Positions 46,661 through 54,790 of a DNA stretch of 64,000 bases are shown here, piece after piece (the first letter of the stretch is position 1; each line of letters opens with the position of its first letter). This DNA comes from Allocoleopsis franciscana PCC 7113. Its GTDB lineage: Bacteria; Cyanobacteriota; Cyanobacteriia; Cyanobacteriales; Coleofasciculaceae. The translations under genes and the position numbers were made by a program. Where the stretch lies: contig NC_019738.1 in NCBI RefSeq assembly GCF_000317515.1, forward strand, positions 4,180,001 through 4,244,000. Direction: 5' to 3'. The notes beneath the pieces are model-generated. The model had not been told where the DNA came from, searched no databases, and saw only the letters and a list, made by a program, of their open reading frames with translations.

Positions 46661-46783
46661 TCACTCTCCTCGCTGTGCTTGTCGAACGCCCAAACCTTGG
46701 GCAAACTGTACCTGTGTCAACCCCAAGCGCTTCCAGGTTTCACGCACCAGCAAAGCAGTTTCCAATCGGTCAGCGACAGCCAT
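46661..46783 (-). CDS. 40-residue HTH-like small ORF just upstream of hsdR
   Basis: ATG 46783 to TGA 46661, three bases before the hsdR ATG. It reads MAVADRLETALLVRETWKRL, then GLTQVQFAQGLGVRQAQRGE, resembling the first helices of an Xre-type HTH (LTQxxFAQxLGV) that then stops. The hsdR ribosome-binding site lies inside its last codons. Candidate regulator relic or coupling leader. Confidence 0.4.
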   Translation of the reverse strand: MAVADRLETALLVRETWKRLGLTQVQFAQGLGVRQAQRGE

Positions 46784-46866
46784 AGCAAGACGTTCTGGAG
46801 GTTTTCTCCATTGAGCTTAACCAAACCAGAGGTATATCGCACATCGTAGAAGGAAAGGGCTGCAAT

Positions 46867-47358
46867 TTGGATTGGAATAATACTAGATGCCAGCATTTTC
46901 AGTTGCCAGAACGTAGCCATCTTTACCATTTACCACCAGTAGGAATAGGAACTCTTGTTGTAGAAAGCTTAACTAGCTACATTGCTCGACTGGCAGAGTC
47001 TCATAGCGTATTTCCAGGAGTGTTGATGTCCCGTGAACTGGTACCAGTAGTGGAAAAGCCATATCTTAGCAGTAGTGCCAGCATGGGTTTACGTGCATTA
47101 TTCAACCGCGCCCATGCTTTCAATGGTACGGGAGACATGGCCAGGGACTGGGTTGAAGCGCTTGAAAAGGTGACGCTGTTGAATGACTTACGATTATTGA
47201 CTCTGCTGAGTTGCGCTGAAATTCTCCCATCGCATGGTTTATTGCGTAATCGTAAAGCTTGGTGTCCTACTTGCTACCAAGAGTGGCTCACATCAGAGCA
47301 AATTGTGTATGACCCTCTTGTGTGGACAATGCGGAATGTGACAGTGGGCGAATCCTAG
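46867..47358 (+). pseudogene. Truncated TniQ-family gene (Tn7-like transposition targeting)
   Basis: 163 codons. SHLYHLPPVGIGTLVVESLT and SYIARLAESHSV are the start of a long-form TniQ domain, and LRNRKAWCPTCYQEWLTSEQ through VYDPLVWTMRNVTV carries the first CxxC zinc pair. The usual C-P-x-H second half is absent: the frame ends GES-stop, directly before transposon-end repeats. TniQ proteins select targets for Tn7-like elements, including CRISPR-associated ones. Probably a deletion remnant. Expressed in the opposite direction to the R-M operon. Confidence 0.7.
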
Positions 47359-47391
47359 CTCACTTGGAGTTAAATTTCAACCCCAGGTTTT

Positions 47392-47485
47392 AAAGCATGA
47401 CTTTGCCGGAGACATTTTAAAGCATAAGTTTGCCGCAGCGGCAAAAACAAACTTTAAATCACAACAAATAATTAGTCATTGTACA
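47392..47485 (-). mobile_element. Right end of a Tn7-like transposon relic
   Basis: Direct repeats AAAGCATGACTTTGCC (47392-47407) and AAAGCATAAGTTTGCC (47419-47434), 27 bp apart, are followed by a palindrome TTTGCCGC-A-GCGGCAAA (47429-47445). Read inward on the minus strand the extreme end is TGTACAATGACTAATTATT (from 47485), a TGT...ACA terminus as in Tn7-like elements. From memory it also resembles the termini of cyanobacterial type V-K CAST elements. It ends 10 bp from the 3' end of tRNA-Val. Confidence 0.55.
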
Positions 47486-47494
47486 TTTATCCAA

Positions 47495-47566
<72 letters not shown>

Positions 47567-47905
47567 GCAGGCAATTAATATAGCACAAGGAAGCGGCTTT
47601 TGTCATTGCGATAGCGAAGCGAGAAGAGCGTTTGCGTAAGCATGGTGCGTTAGCGAAGCGGCACGAAGTGCAGCAGCAAAGCGCAGTTCGGGTGCAGTTG
47701 CTTTGCCTAAACTGCCCTTTTATACGCAAAAACCCTCACTTTGAATACAAAACAGAAGCCTCAAACCATTGCAAGCAAAAACGGGTGCTTTGGTTTGCAC
47801 CCGCTGGCGTTTGGTGTGTGTGAGGAACTGTGGTCTATGTGAACTTTGGAATTTGATGTCTTCATCATAAGAATTCACACCCATTAGCCACATGAGGAGA
47901 AAGTC
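47567..47905. repeat. Iterated GCGAAGCG-type palindromic repeats and unannotated sequence
   Basis: Between 47600 and 47700 several short inverted and direct units such as GCGATAGCGAAGCG, GCGTTAGCGAAGCG and CACGAAGTGCAGCAGC occur, like the highly iterated palindromic repeats of cyanobacterial genomes. The rest of the gap shows no gene. Confidence 0.55.
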
Positions 47906-48013
47906 ATGAGTTTAACCGTGACTTTTGTCATGGGCGTTTGCTGGCGTTTACTGGCGGATTTACCTAAATGGAGAGATGAGCCAGACATCAAGAGAAATCT
48001 AAGATGCTATTGA
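47906..48013 (+). CDS. Possible 35-residue small protein
   Basis: ATG 47906, stop 48013, with a good GAGGAGAAAG ribosome-binding site 4 bp upstream. The sequence begins MSLTVTFVMGVCWRLLADLP and ends KWRDEPDIKRNLRCY. A short hydrophobic start is followed by a charged tail. No family recognised; the well-placed ribosome-binding site is the main evidence. Confidence 0.35.
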   Translation: MSLTVTFVMGVCWRLLADLPKWRDEPDIKRNLRCY

Positions 48014-48052
48014 TTTCCAAGCCCCTCAGTGTTTTCTTCTATTGGTGATACC

Positions 48053-48130
48053 ATGTTAAAACTAATTTGGTGTTTGACAAAGCCACTGCGCGTTCTTGCA
48101 GGATTGGTATTTATATTACTCGGTAGCTAA
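48053..48130 (+). CDS. Possible 25-residue membrane peptide
   Basis: ATG 48053 to TAA 48130. The peptide starts MLKLIWCLTKPLRVL and continues AGLVFILLGS, a basic N-terminus plus one hydrophobic helix. The ribosome-binding site is weak (GGTGAT). Such short single-helix peptides are plausible in cyanobacteria, but this is unproven. Confidence 0.25.
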   Translation: MLKLIWCLTKPLRVLAGLVFILLGS

Positions 48131-48202
48131 ACCCTGTTGTTTGTGCAAAAAGTTATTAGCACAACATAGCTCCAAGCAACAGCAAAGGAAAGGCAAACTT
48201 TG

Positions 48203-48934
48203 TTAATCCCCCTGCGGATATTTATTCCATAAGCCTGTCGTGATCCGCAAACTTTGATGATTCCCATTCCCTAAAATCAGGTGATCGAGAATGGGAATGC
48301 AAAGTAATTGTGCTCCCTGCAAGAGCTGTTCTGTTAGCGCAATATCTTCCGAACTCGGTTCCACACTTCCGGTCGGATGATTATGAGCAATAATCACCCG
48401 CGTTGCTCCCTGTCGCAGCACCTCTCGGAAAATATCGCGGGGATTTGCCAATGTCTCTGTTGCCGTACCAATCGTAATCACTTTAGTACCCAGTAACTGA
48501 TTCTTCGCATCTAGTAGCAACACCGCAAATCGTTCCTGAGTTTGCCACATCAATTCGTGACTGAGAGCCGCCGCCGCCGCCACGGGACTATCGATTACTG
48601 TACGATCCGAAGGGCGAGACTGAAATGCCCGTTTTCCCAACTCAACAGCCGCTAGAATCGTTGTTGCCTTAGCCGGCCCCACACCATGAAATTCCATCAA
48701 CTCCTGAGGGTGAATGTCTCGCAACACCTCCATCGGATCGCGCTGATTATCGCCTAACTGCTGCAAAATGTATTGTCCCAAACCGATCGCAGAAAGCTTG
48801 CCTTTTCCTTGACCTGTACCTAACAAAATCGCTATTAGTTCCGCTGTTGTCAGATTTTTAGCTCCCTGCACCATTAATCGCTCACGAGGGCGCTCACTGG
48901 TTGGAATATCGGCAATTCTCAGGCTATACGTCAT
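48203..48934 (-). CDS. radC: RadC/JAB (MPN) domain protein
   Basis: About 243 residues from ATG 48934 ([20 protein letters not shown] is the usual start; the longer in-frame version begins at 49021). An N-terminal UPF0758 helix-hairpin-helix ([20 protein letters not shown]) precedes the JAMM zinc metalloprotease motif in [20 protein letters not shown] (H-x-H-x7-S-x2-D). It is called a DNA repair protein by name, but its in vivo role is uncertain. Cytoplasmic. Confidence 0.9.
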   Translation of the reverse strand: MTYSLRIADIPTSERPRERLMVQGAKNLTTAELIAILLGTGQGKGKLSAIGLGQYILQQLGDNQRDPMEVLRDIHPQELMEFHGVGPAKATTILAAVELGKRAFQSRPSDRTVIDSPVAAAAALSHELMWQTQERFAVLLLDAKNQLLGTKVITIGTATETLANPRDIFREVLRQGATRVIIAHNHPTGSVEPSSEDIALTEQLLQGAQLLCIPILDHLILGNGNHQSLRITTGLWNKYPQGD

Positions 48935-49093
48935 AGATGCAGGCTCATGAAGACTCAAGGGTATTAATTTTAGTAATCCCTTTTCGAGACTTGAAACTGA
49001 CATCGGCCTCAAAAAATCCACAGCCGTTAACGGTATGTTAAGGCTTACAGCCAGCTAATCCTGATCTGAATCAATGACCTCAAACCCAATGAA

Positions 49094-50062
49094 CTAAACC
49101 CTAAGGCTGGGTTCGGCTGAGTCAAAGATATTGGCCGCTTTGAGCATGTGATAGGTAATGAGTAGCTGTGTTAGGGCAAGAGGATAGCTTTGGAGCGTTT
49201 CTCCAGTTGTTCCTGTAACTTTACCAATATCTTGATTCCCTTCCAGACTACAGAATTGGCCTAGATAGGGAATTTCATTACACAGTAACCGTTCTAACTC
49301 TTTGACCTGTTCGTCAGTCGCATGACCATCAATTTCGAGAACATCAACCGGCTTACCCATATCGCGATCGAGTTCTAAGCGAATCGCTGAACTGAGATGA
49401 GATTTGCTGGGATTGAGAATTCCAGTAAAGTCGGGGTGGGGGATAGTGGGTCTGAGTACTAGATGTACATTTAGCAATAAATCGCTCTGCTCCGATGTCT
49501 CATCGTCAGGTGGGTAAAAGCTGACGACAATATCAGACCACTTGCGCTGAGGACGGATAAATTCTTCTGAGTCGGATTCACGCTTCCTCAATTGCTCGAT
49601 AACCTGTTCTTCGGTATACCCCCGCTTACGAGTATCGCGCTTAATTTTCCACTGTGCCCGTAAAGATTCTGGAGGTGCCAAATAAACTTTGACATCAAAG
49701 CAATCCCGCGCTCCACGAGCCGCATAACCCAGCAATCCCTCAACAATCACATACTTGCTCGGCTTAATGTACTCCGGTGCGTCAAACGAGCCGGTGCTGT
49801 GGTTGTAAATGGGCTTAAGGATGGGTTGTCCCTGGCGGAGCAAACTCAAGTGTTGCTCAATAATATCTAGGTAGTTGCAGTCGGGGTGCAAGGCTGAAAT
49901 TCCCATTTCAGCTCGTTGCTTGCGATCATAGCGGTGGTAATCGTCCGTACAAATAACCGTGACTTGATCGGTGCCTAAGACTTGAGCAATTCCCCTCGTC
50001 AGAGTTGTTTTTCCGGCAGCGCTATCACCGACGATTCCAAGAAGAATAGGACGACTAGTCAT
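49094..50062 (-). CDS. Phosphoribulokinase/uridine kinase-family protein lacking the P-loop cysteine
   Basis: 323 residues from ATG 50062 (a longer frame reaches 50119). P-loop is GIVGDSAAGKTTL. ICTDDYHRYDRKQRAEMGIS and PIYNHSTGSF follow, the PRK substrate-binding pattern, then IVEGLLGYAARGARDCFDVK and RDTRKRGYTEEQV. It is related to photosynthetic Prk, but the usual P-loop reads GDSGCGKS with a redox Cys; here Cys is replaced by Ala, while the ICxDDYH Cys remains. So light-dependent disulfide control by CP12/thioredoxin should not work as in Prk. It may be a second, constitutive kinase on an unknown substrate. Confidence 0.83.
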   Translation of the reverse strand: MTSRPILLGIVGDSAAGKTTLTRGIAQVLGTDQVTVICTDDYHRYDRKQRAEMGISALHPDCNYLDIIEQHLSLLRQGQPILKPIYNHSTGSFDAPEYIKPSKYVIVEGLLGYAARGARDCFDVKVYLAPPESLRAQWKIKRDTRKRGYTEEQVIEQLRKRESDSEEFIRPQRKWSDIVVSFYPPDDETSEQSDLLLNVHLVLRPTIPHPDFTGILNPSKSHLSSAIRLELDRDMGKPVDVLEIDGHATDEQVKELERLLCNEIPYLGQFCSLEGNQDIGKVTGTTGETLQSYPLALTQLLITYHMLKAANIFDSAEPSLRV

Positions 50063-50314
50063 GGTTATTTTTACTGCTGGACTGGTTAGTGTAGTGGACT
50101 TTGTAAAATGATCCCACACTTACGATAAATTTTTGTAAGTTTCGGATTCAAAACAATGTATCCAAAAACAGCTACGCACTTCAGCCATCAGCCCAACATA
50201 ACGATTGAGACTGTAACCGACAATCTGTCAAGTGGCATCATCTATAGGCATACTGAGAGAAGGAGAGCAGTTGCAACTACTCCCCCCCATACTCTTAAGA
50301 TTGACTGAGCAACA

Positions 50315-50866
50315 ATGAAACGTAAATCCAGGTTCACTCCCCCCAGAGATAGGGATGCCTTCTCCACTTCTAAGCCTGCGAGTGCCGGTTCCATATTCAC
50401 GCCGATAGTCCTTTTTGCTTTCGCGGCTATCTTCATACTAGGAGTTGGGGTTGGCATTGCTTTTAGCTCAACAGCGACGTTCAATCCAGAAAATGTAGCA
50501 TCCCGCGAAGTTATTGACCGCAGTGTACCGAACGCTGAACTCTGTGTTCAATACGGTGCCAGCTCGATCGTTACAGATATGCGTGTGTTTGTGACACTCA
50601 ATCCCTTTAACGTCTTTGTGACCCAGCCGACCATGCGACCTGGGTGTGTACTACGTCAGAATAACTGGTCAATCCTGGAGCAGAAGAACTTGGTAACCTC
50701 TGATCAGGTGCGTGACTGTAAACGACGGATGAATACCTTTGGCTTTACTGGCGACTTGAATAGCAAACCAGAAATCGAATGTATCTATCAAAATGAGGCA
50801 GCCGGTAACCTCTTCCTGAACCAGCCAGGGAGTGTTGGGCCAAAATCAGAAACAAATAATTTCTAA
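50315..50866 (+). CDS. DUF3172 membrane protein
   Basis: 183 residues. A short basic N-terminus (MKRKSRFTPPRDRDAF), one transmembrane helix (SIFTPIVLFAFAAIFILGVG, then VGIAFS), and a soluble domain with ELCVQYGASSIVTDMRVFVT, LNPFNVFVTQPTMRPGCVLR and NWSILEQKNLVTSDQVRDCK. The order matches DUF3172, a family conserved in cyanobacteria, of unknown function. The soluble part is likely exposed on one side of the membrane. Confidence 0.85.
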   Translation: MKRKSRFTPPRDRDAFSTSKPASAGSIFTPIVLFAFAAIFILGVGVGIAFSSTATFNPENVASREVIDRSVPNAELCVQYGASSIVTDMRVFVTLNPFNVFVTQPTMRPGCVLRQNNWSILEQKNLVTSDQVRDCKRRMNTFGFTGDLNSKPEIECIYQNEAAGNLFLNQPGSVGPKSETNNF

Positions 50867-50985
50867 CCAATCCCTAAAATTCAATCAATGGCGTGTATCG
50901 CCCTATCACCCAAGTGGATAATCCGATCAGGGGAAGCCTTATGCTTTCGGCCAACTTAGGATAATGGGAGATTTCATCAGAAGGC

Positions 50986-51018
50986 AACCCCACAGGCTTG
51001 ACCCCAGTGGGGTTTTTT
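50986..51018 (+). terminator. Intrinsic terminator / attenuator ahead of rsmA
   Basis: Stem AACCCCAC (50986-50993) pairs with GTGGGGTT (51007-51014), loop of 13 nt, followed by a T-run. It is placed 120 bp after the DUF3172 stop and only 40 bp before the rsmA start, so it could end DUF3172 transcripts or attenuate rsmA-ispE. Confidence 0.8.
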
Positions 51019-51057
51019 ATAGTGCAAACGCTCCTGGCTCCTCGGTACAATGAGCAA

Positions 51058-51900
51058 ATGACTCCAAAAGCCCGTAAACAATTTGCTCAACATTGGCTAC
51101 GCAGTGAAGCGGCGCTCAACCAAATTGTTGCAGCCGCTCAGTTGCAAAAAAGCGAGCGTATCCTGGAAATTGGCCCCGGTACGGGCATTCTGACTCGCCG
51201 CTTATTACCGCAAGCCGAATCCGTAGTCGCCGTAGAAATTGACCGAGACTTGTGCAAGTTATTAGTCCAAAAGTTGAGGTCGTTTGATAACTTCTTGCTG
51301 TTGCAAGGCGACTTCCTTACCCTCGACATAGACGCGCAGCTAGCCTCCTTCCCCGCCTTTCAGAACCCCAATAAAGTTGTCGCCAATATTCCCTACAACA
51401 TTACTGGCCCCATTTTAGAGAAGCTACTGGGTACCATTTCTCAACCCGCTGCTGATCCCTTTGATTTAATCGTACTCTTGGTGCAAAAAGAGGTTGCAGA
51501 ACGGTTGTATGCAAAGCCCAGTTCGAGAGCATTCGGTGCTTTATCCGTGCGGGTGCAGTATTTAGCCGAGTGTGAATTAATCTGTGAAGTGCCCGCCAAA
51601 GCCTTCTCCCCTCCCCCCAAAGTTGATTCTGCCGTAGTGCGGTTGCGTCCGCGCCGGGTGGAACCACAAGCCACTGAACCCAAATGGTTAGAGACATTGC
51701 TGAAACTGGGATTTTCTAGCAAGCGGAAAATGTTGCGAAATAATTTGAAATCGGTGGTGGAATGCGATCGCCTTACCCAGTTGCTGGAACAATTAGATGT
51801 TAACCCCCAAGCTCGCGCAGAAGACCTGAGCGTGCAACAGTGGGTTGCGTTGAGTAACTTGTTAACCGATTGTAGACCGGGAATTTCCGCTCCCATCTAA
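51058..51900 (+). CDS. rsmA: 16S rRNA (adenine1518/1519-N6)-dimethyltransferase
   Basis: About 280 residues from ATG 51058 (MTPKARKQFAQHWLRSE is the usual start). AdoMet motif ILEIGPGTGILTRRLL, acidic VVAVEIDRDL, and catalytic VVANIPYNITGPIL (NIPY) are in order. KAFSPPPKVDSAVVRLRPR matches the RNA-binding C-terminal region. It dimethylates two adenines in the 3' helix of 16S rRNA. ispE follows 33 bp downstream, a common bacterial pairing. Confidence 0.96.
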   Translation: MTPKARKQFAQHWLRSEAALNQIVAAAQLQKSERILEIGPGTGILTRRLLPQAESVVAVEIDRDLCKLLVQKLRSFDNFLLLQGDFLTLDIDAQLASFPAFQNPNKVVANIPYNITGPILEKLLGTISQPAADPFDLIVLLVQKEVAERLYAKPSSRAFGALSVRVQYLAECELICEVPAKAFSPPPKVDSAVVRLRPRRVEPQATEPKWLETLLKLGFSSKRKMLRNNLKSVVECDRLTQLLEQLDVNPQARAEDLSVQQWVALSNLLTDCRPGISAPI

Positions 51901-51933
51901 ATAATCCACAATCCTTGCATCCCTAATCGAGTA

Positions 51934-52887
51934 ATGCGCTCCTACTCCCTAATTGCCCCAGCCAAAATCAATCTGTATTTGGAAATTCTAGGTGATCGCC
52001 CAGATGGATATCACGAGTTGGCGATGATTCTTCAGAGCATCGAGTTAGCCGACCAAATTGAAGTTCGTGCGATCGGTACCGATACTATCCTCATTCACTG
52101 CGACCATCCCCAAGTGCCGAGTGACTCAAGCAACCTTGCCTACCGAGCCGTAGAATTGATGGCGAAGGTCTTTCCCGATGCCTTCGCAAAATTTGGTGGT
52201 GTGGAAATTACCATCAAAAAACATATTCCTGTAGCGGCTGGACTGGCGGGAGGTTCGACCAATGCTGCCGCTGTTTTAGTGGCAGTAGATATGATGTGGC
52301 AGTTGGGACTCACCCAGCCGGAATTACAAGACTTAGCCGCACAACTTGGCTCTGATGTTCCGTTTTGTTTGGCAGGTGGCACGGCGCTGGCGACGGGTCG
52401 AGGTGAGCAACTGAATTCTCTATCAGCTTTCAATTCGCTTTATGTTGTTTTAGCGAAAGACCGAAATCTGATGATTTCGACCCCGTGGGCTTATCAGGCT
52501 TATCGCTCTGAGTTTGGTCATACTTATGTGCGCGATACACAGAGTTTGGAATCCCGCGCCCATCGAGTTCATTCGGGGCCGATAGTTAACGCGATTCGCC
52601 ACAAGGATGGCTCACAAATTGGTCGGTTGCTGCACAATGATTTAGAAAAAGTGGTGCTGCCCACCACTCCCCAAGTGGCACAACTGAGGGAAGCGTTTCA
52701 AAGTAGCGGTGTTTTGGGAACGATGATGTCTGGATCGGGGCCAACTGTATTTGCTCTGTGCGAGTCGGAGGCTCACGCGCAGGAGGTTCGGCAAAGAGTC
52801 AGGGGCATGATTGCCAACCCAGATGTGGATTTCTGGGTGACACGGTTCTCAACACGGGGCATTCAGATTGTCTCGTCGGTTACTTGA
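51934..52887 (+). CDS. ispE: 4-diphosphocytidyl-2-C-methyl-D-erythritol kinase
   Basis: 317 residues. GHMP kinase motifs: SLIAPAKINLYLEILGDRPD opens, the phosphate-binding loop is PVAAGLAGGSTNAAAVLVA, and the last motif GTMMSGSGPTVFALCES closes the fold. SDVPFCLAGGTALATGRGEQ lies between. It phosphorylates CDP-ME in the MEP isoprenoid pathway, which feeds chlorophyll and carotenoid synthesis. Likely cotranscribed with rsmA. Confidence 0.96.
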   Translation: MRSYSLIAPAKINLYLEILGDRPDGYHELAMILQSIELADQIEVRAIGTDTILIHCDHPQVPSDSSNLAYRAVELMAKVFPDAFAKFGGVEITIKKHIPVAAGLAGGSTNAAAVLVAVDMMWQLGLTQPELQDLAAQLGSDVPFCLAGGTALATGRGEQLNSLSAFNSLYVVLAKDRNLMISTPWAYQAYRSEFGHTYVRDTQSLESRAHRVHSGPIVNAIRHKDGSQIGRLLHNDLEKVVLPTTPQVAQLREAFQSSGVLGTMMSGSGPTVFALCESEAHAQEVRQRVRGMIANPDVDFWVTRFSTRGIQIVSSVT

Positions 52888-53012
52888 TGGATTGAAGGTT
52901 AACAAGGTGGCAGGTTAAAGGCTGTCTGCCCAAGCGTGTGGCGATACCTAATTAGGGGAAGTTCCAACGTTCCAGCGCTAGTCGATCAATCTAGAAACCA
53001 AAATTATGGGTA

Positions 53013-53079
53013 GGGGCGAAGCATTCGGAGGACAATTTATCGTTCAAACCTTAGGTTTTTCGCCCGAATGCTTCGCCCC
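53013..53079. repeat. Long GGGGCGAAGCATTCGG inverted repeat
   Basis: Arms GGGGCGAAGCATTCGG (53013-53028) and CCGAATGCTTCGCCCC (53064-53079) are perfectly complementary with a 35-nt loop. There is no T-run typical of a terminator. Looks like a genome-wide palindromic repeat; a GGGGCG-type palindrome also lies at 29122-29164. Confidence 0.8.
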
Positions 53080-53117
53080 TCCAGAGGTAATAAATGCTGT
53101 TGGAATTCTACAATCGA

Positions 53118-53171
53118 TTGACATTTAAGCAAATGCTTATGTATTCTAATAACAGTTAAGCATTTGCTTAA
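53118..53171 (+). promoter_or_regulatory. arsR promoter with two palindromic ArsR operators
   Basis: -35-like TTGACA (53118-53123) and a TATTCT-type -10 (53142-53147). Palindrome TTAAGCAAATGCTTAT (53125-53140) lies between them, and its reverse-complementary partner TTAAGCATTTGCTTAA (53156-53171) lies just downstream of the -10. Both would be occupied by the ArsR dimer made from the next gene, giving autorepression. Confidence 0.75.
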
Positions 53172-53188
53172 GTATTGAGTTTCTCTGT

Positions 53189-53524
53189 ATGAGTAGACCT
53201 GCCGCTAGTGCTGATATTTTTCAGGCGATCGCAGATCCAACCCGACGCGCTCTCCTGGATCGGCTATGCAATGGCGAACAATCAGTGAAGCAGCTTGCTG
53301 AACCCTTTGAGATGTCCATGCCAGCCATTTCTCAGCACCTGCATATCCTGTGTGAGGCGGGTTTAGTCAGCCAGCGCAAAGTAGGACGGCAGCGTCTGTA
53401 TCGGCTGAATCCGGAACCTCTCAAGGAAGTATCTGACTGGGTGAATCCTTATGAGCAGTTCTGGCAAGAGAAACTCGATGCCCTTGGCAAGTATTTGGAG
53501 GAAAATCCATGCTCCGAGACTTAA
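53189..53524 (+). CDS. ArsR-family transcriptional repressor
   Basis: 111 residues. The N-terminus ADIFQAIADPTRRALLDRLC and a winged HTH with KQLAEPFEMSMPAISQHLHI as recognition helix, then LCEAGLVSQRKVGRQRLYRL wing. No metal-binding ELCVC-type Cys is present, so it belongs to the SRPBCC-linked ArsR group rather than arsenic sensors. It overlaps the next gene by 16 bp (translational coupling) and has paired operators in its promoter. Confidence 0.92.
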   Translation: MSRPAASADIFQAIADPTRRALLDRLCNGEQSVKQLAEPFEMSMPAISQHLHILCEAGLVSQRKVGRQRLYRLNPEPLKEVSDWVNPYEQFWQEKLDALGKYLEENPCSET

Positions 53525-54126
53525 AGCTAGATGTCTTTTACCCCTACTCTCCAGAAAGGGTTTGGCAGGCAATTACCAATCGCCGTGTGTTGGCACAATG
53601 GTTGATGGAGAACGACTTTGAGCCACGAATTGGGCATAAATTCCGGTTTGAGCCTCAGCCGCACCAAGGAGTGAATGAAGCCATCCACTGTGAGGTGATC
53701 GAACTCGATGAACCCAGAAGTCTCTCCTATACTTGGCGGGGTGGGTTGATGGGGAAGCCAACAATTGTGACGTGGAGACTGGTACCGATGGAGGGGGGTA
53801 CACAGCTTCAGCTTGAACATAAGGGCTTTGAGAGCCGTGCAATTGCCTCTGTCACGGCTGAGCGATCGCTCACACGGAGTCTGCTAACGCATCATGAGCA
53901 GACAGGGCTAGAAAACTCTATGCCTAGAGCATTTCTGGAGACTCGAATGCCAGAACGAATTGAGCCAAAAATGCCATTTTCTAGAGGATATGGCAGAGCC
54001 GAGAGCATTGATACTGTTACTCTCAACTTTTATCTCAATGGAGGTTGGCACGCTGTCCTGAACAGCAAACTCCAGAATCTATTGAGCGATCATACTCAAC
54101 AAATAGGTGTTCGTAGCCGCTCTTAA
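53509..54126 (+). CDS. SRPBCC/AHSA1-type domain protein with an internal insertion
   Basis: 205 residues. DVFYPYSPERVWQAITNRRV and LAQWLMENDFEPRIGHKFRF open an AHSA1-type (START-like) fold, and the domain closes at FYLNGGWHAVLNSKLQNLL. Between LEHKGFESRAIA and that last helix lie about 55 extra residues (TAERSLTRSLLTHHEQTGLE onward) where the family normally passes straight to a G-W helix. They may be an inserted repeat. Such proteins bind small hydrophobic ligands; with ArsR they form a two-gene operon. Some doubt remains whether the insert is tolerated. Confidence 0.75.
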   Translation: MLRDLKLDVFYPYSPERVWQAITNRRVLAQWLMENDFEPRIGHKFRFEPQPHQGVNEAIHCEVIELDEPRSLSYTWRGGLMGKPTIVTWRLVPMEGGTQLQLEHKGFESRAIASVTAERSLTRSLLTHHEQTGLENSMPRAFLETRMPERIEPKMPFSRGYGRAESIDTVTLNFYLNGGWHAVLNSKLQNLLSDHTQQIGVRSRS

Positions 54127-54223
54127 GGGTAAGCTAGCACTAAAGTGCTGCTACGAATTTAAAATTTTTCTTTGTTTGAGAATACTCTTCACTACCAAAA
54201 ACATGGATATGGAGAACCAGACC

Positions 54224-54493
54224 ATGAGCGCCGAGCTATCTAATGTTGAAGAAAAGGATATTGAGCCAACAGTTGAGAGACTGACAAAACGTGAATATTT
54301 CACCGCCTTAGCTCTTCAGTCAATTCTCAAAAATTGCAGTTGGATCGAATTCTCGCAAAGCTCTAAAGAGCGAGGGATTATCACTGAGAACACGATCAAA
54401 GTCGCACATGAAAACAGCAAAATAATTGCTGATATCTGTGTCAAATACGCCGATGCTCTTCTCGCTCGGCTGGGCGAAACGGCAATTGAATGA
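54224..54493 (+). CDS. Small phage-type hypothetical protein
   Basis: 89 residues from ATG 54224, preceded by GGAGAACCAG. Blocks LTKREYFTALALQSILKN and IIADICVKYADALLARLGE resemble short phage-related hypothetical proteins (EYFA-ALQG-L...ADALL) found in prophages and cyanobacterial genomes. An upstream ATG at 54203 and a longer frame to 54107 exist but lack a better ribosome-binding site. Function unknown. Confidence 0.6.
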   Translation: MSAELSNVEEKDIEPTVERLTKREYFTALALQSILKNCSWIEFSQSSKERGIITENTIKVAHENSKIIADICVKYADALLARLGETAIE

Positions 54494-54790
54494 AGACAGC
54501 GCGAATCAAGACTTAGTTTCAATAGCACTGAAATAAGCCCTGAACTAAAGTACCCTTCGGGAACGCTTCGCGAACGGGCTAACAGCTAAAACCCGTTAAA
54601 ACGGGTTGAAAAGCTTATGCGATAAGCTTTAGCTTACTTGAGATTTGAGCCTGAAATTTAATTGCAAGGCTCTTAAGCCAGTGCCATTCAACTTAGTTTA
54701 ACGTGGAAGATTGCGATCGCTTTGCGCTGCCCCTTTGGGGCAATCGCCTACATTGCCAATCCGAAAGTCTAAAGCACAAGGAAGTCAGTG
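54494..54790. repeat. Intergenic region with two palindromes
   Basis: AACCCGTTAAAACGGGTT (54590-54607) and AAAGCTTAT..ATAAGCTTT (54610-54630) stand back to back after a GGGAACGCTTCGCGAA-like unit. These look like cyanobacterial iterated repeats rather than a gene. Confidence 0.6.

Noticed and set aside
47365-47400. Possible V-K CAST delocalised CRISPR repeat (TTTCAACCCC near the transposon end)
   Set aside because: Only a ten-base resemblance to such repeats, and the adjoining sequence does not match the neighbouring tRNA; no array, tracrRNA or cas12k seen.
50242-50484. Minus-strand 80-residue frame
   Set aside because: Antisense to DUF3172, which has a clear domain and transmembrane helix.
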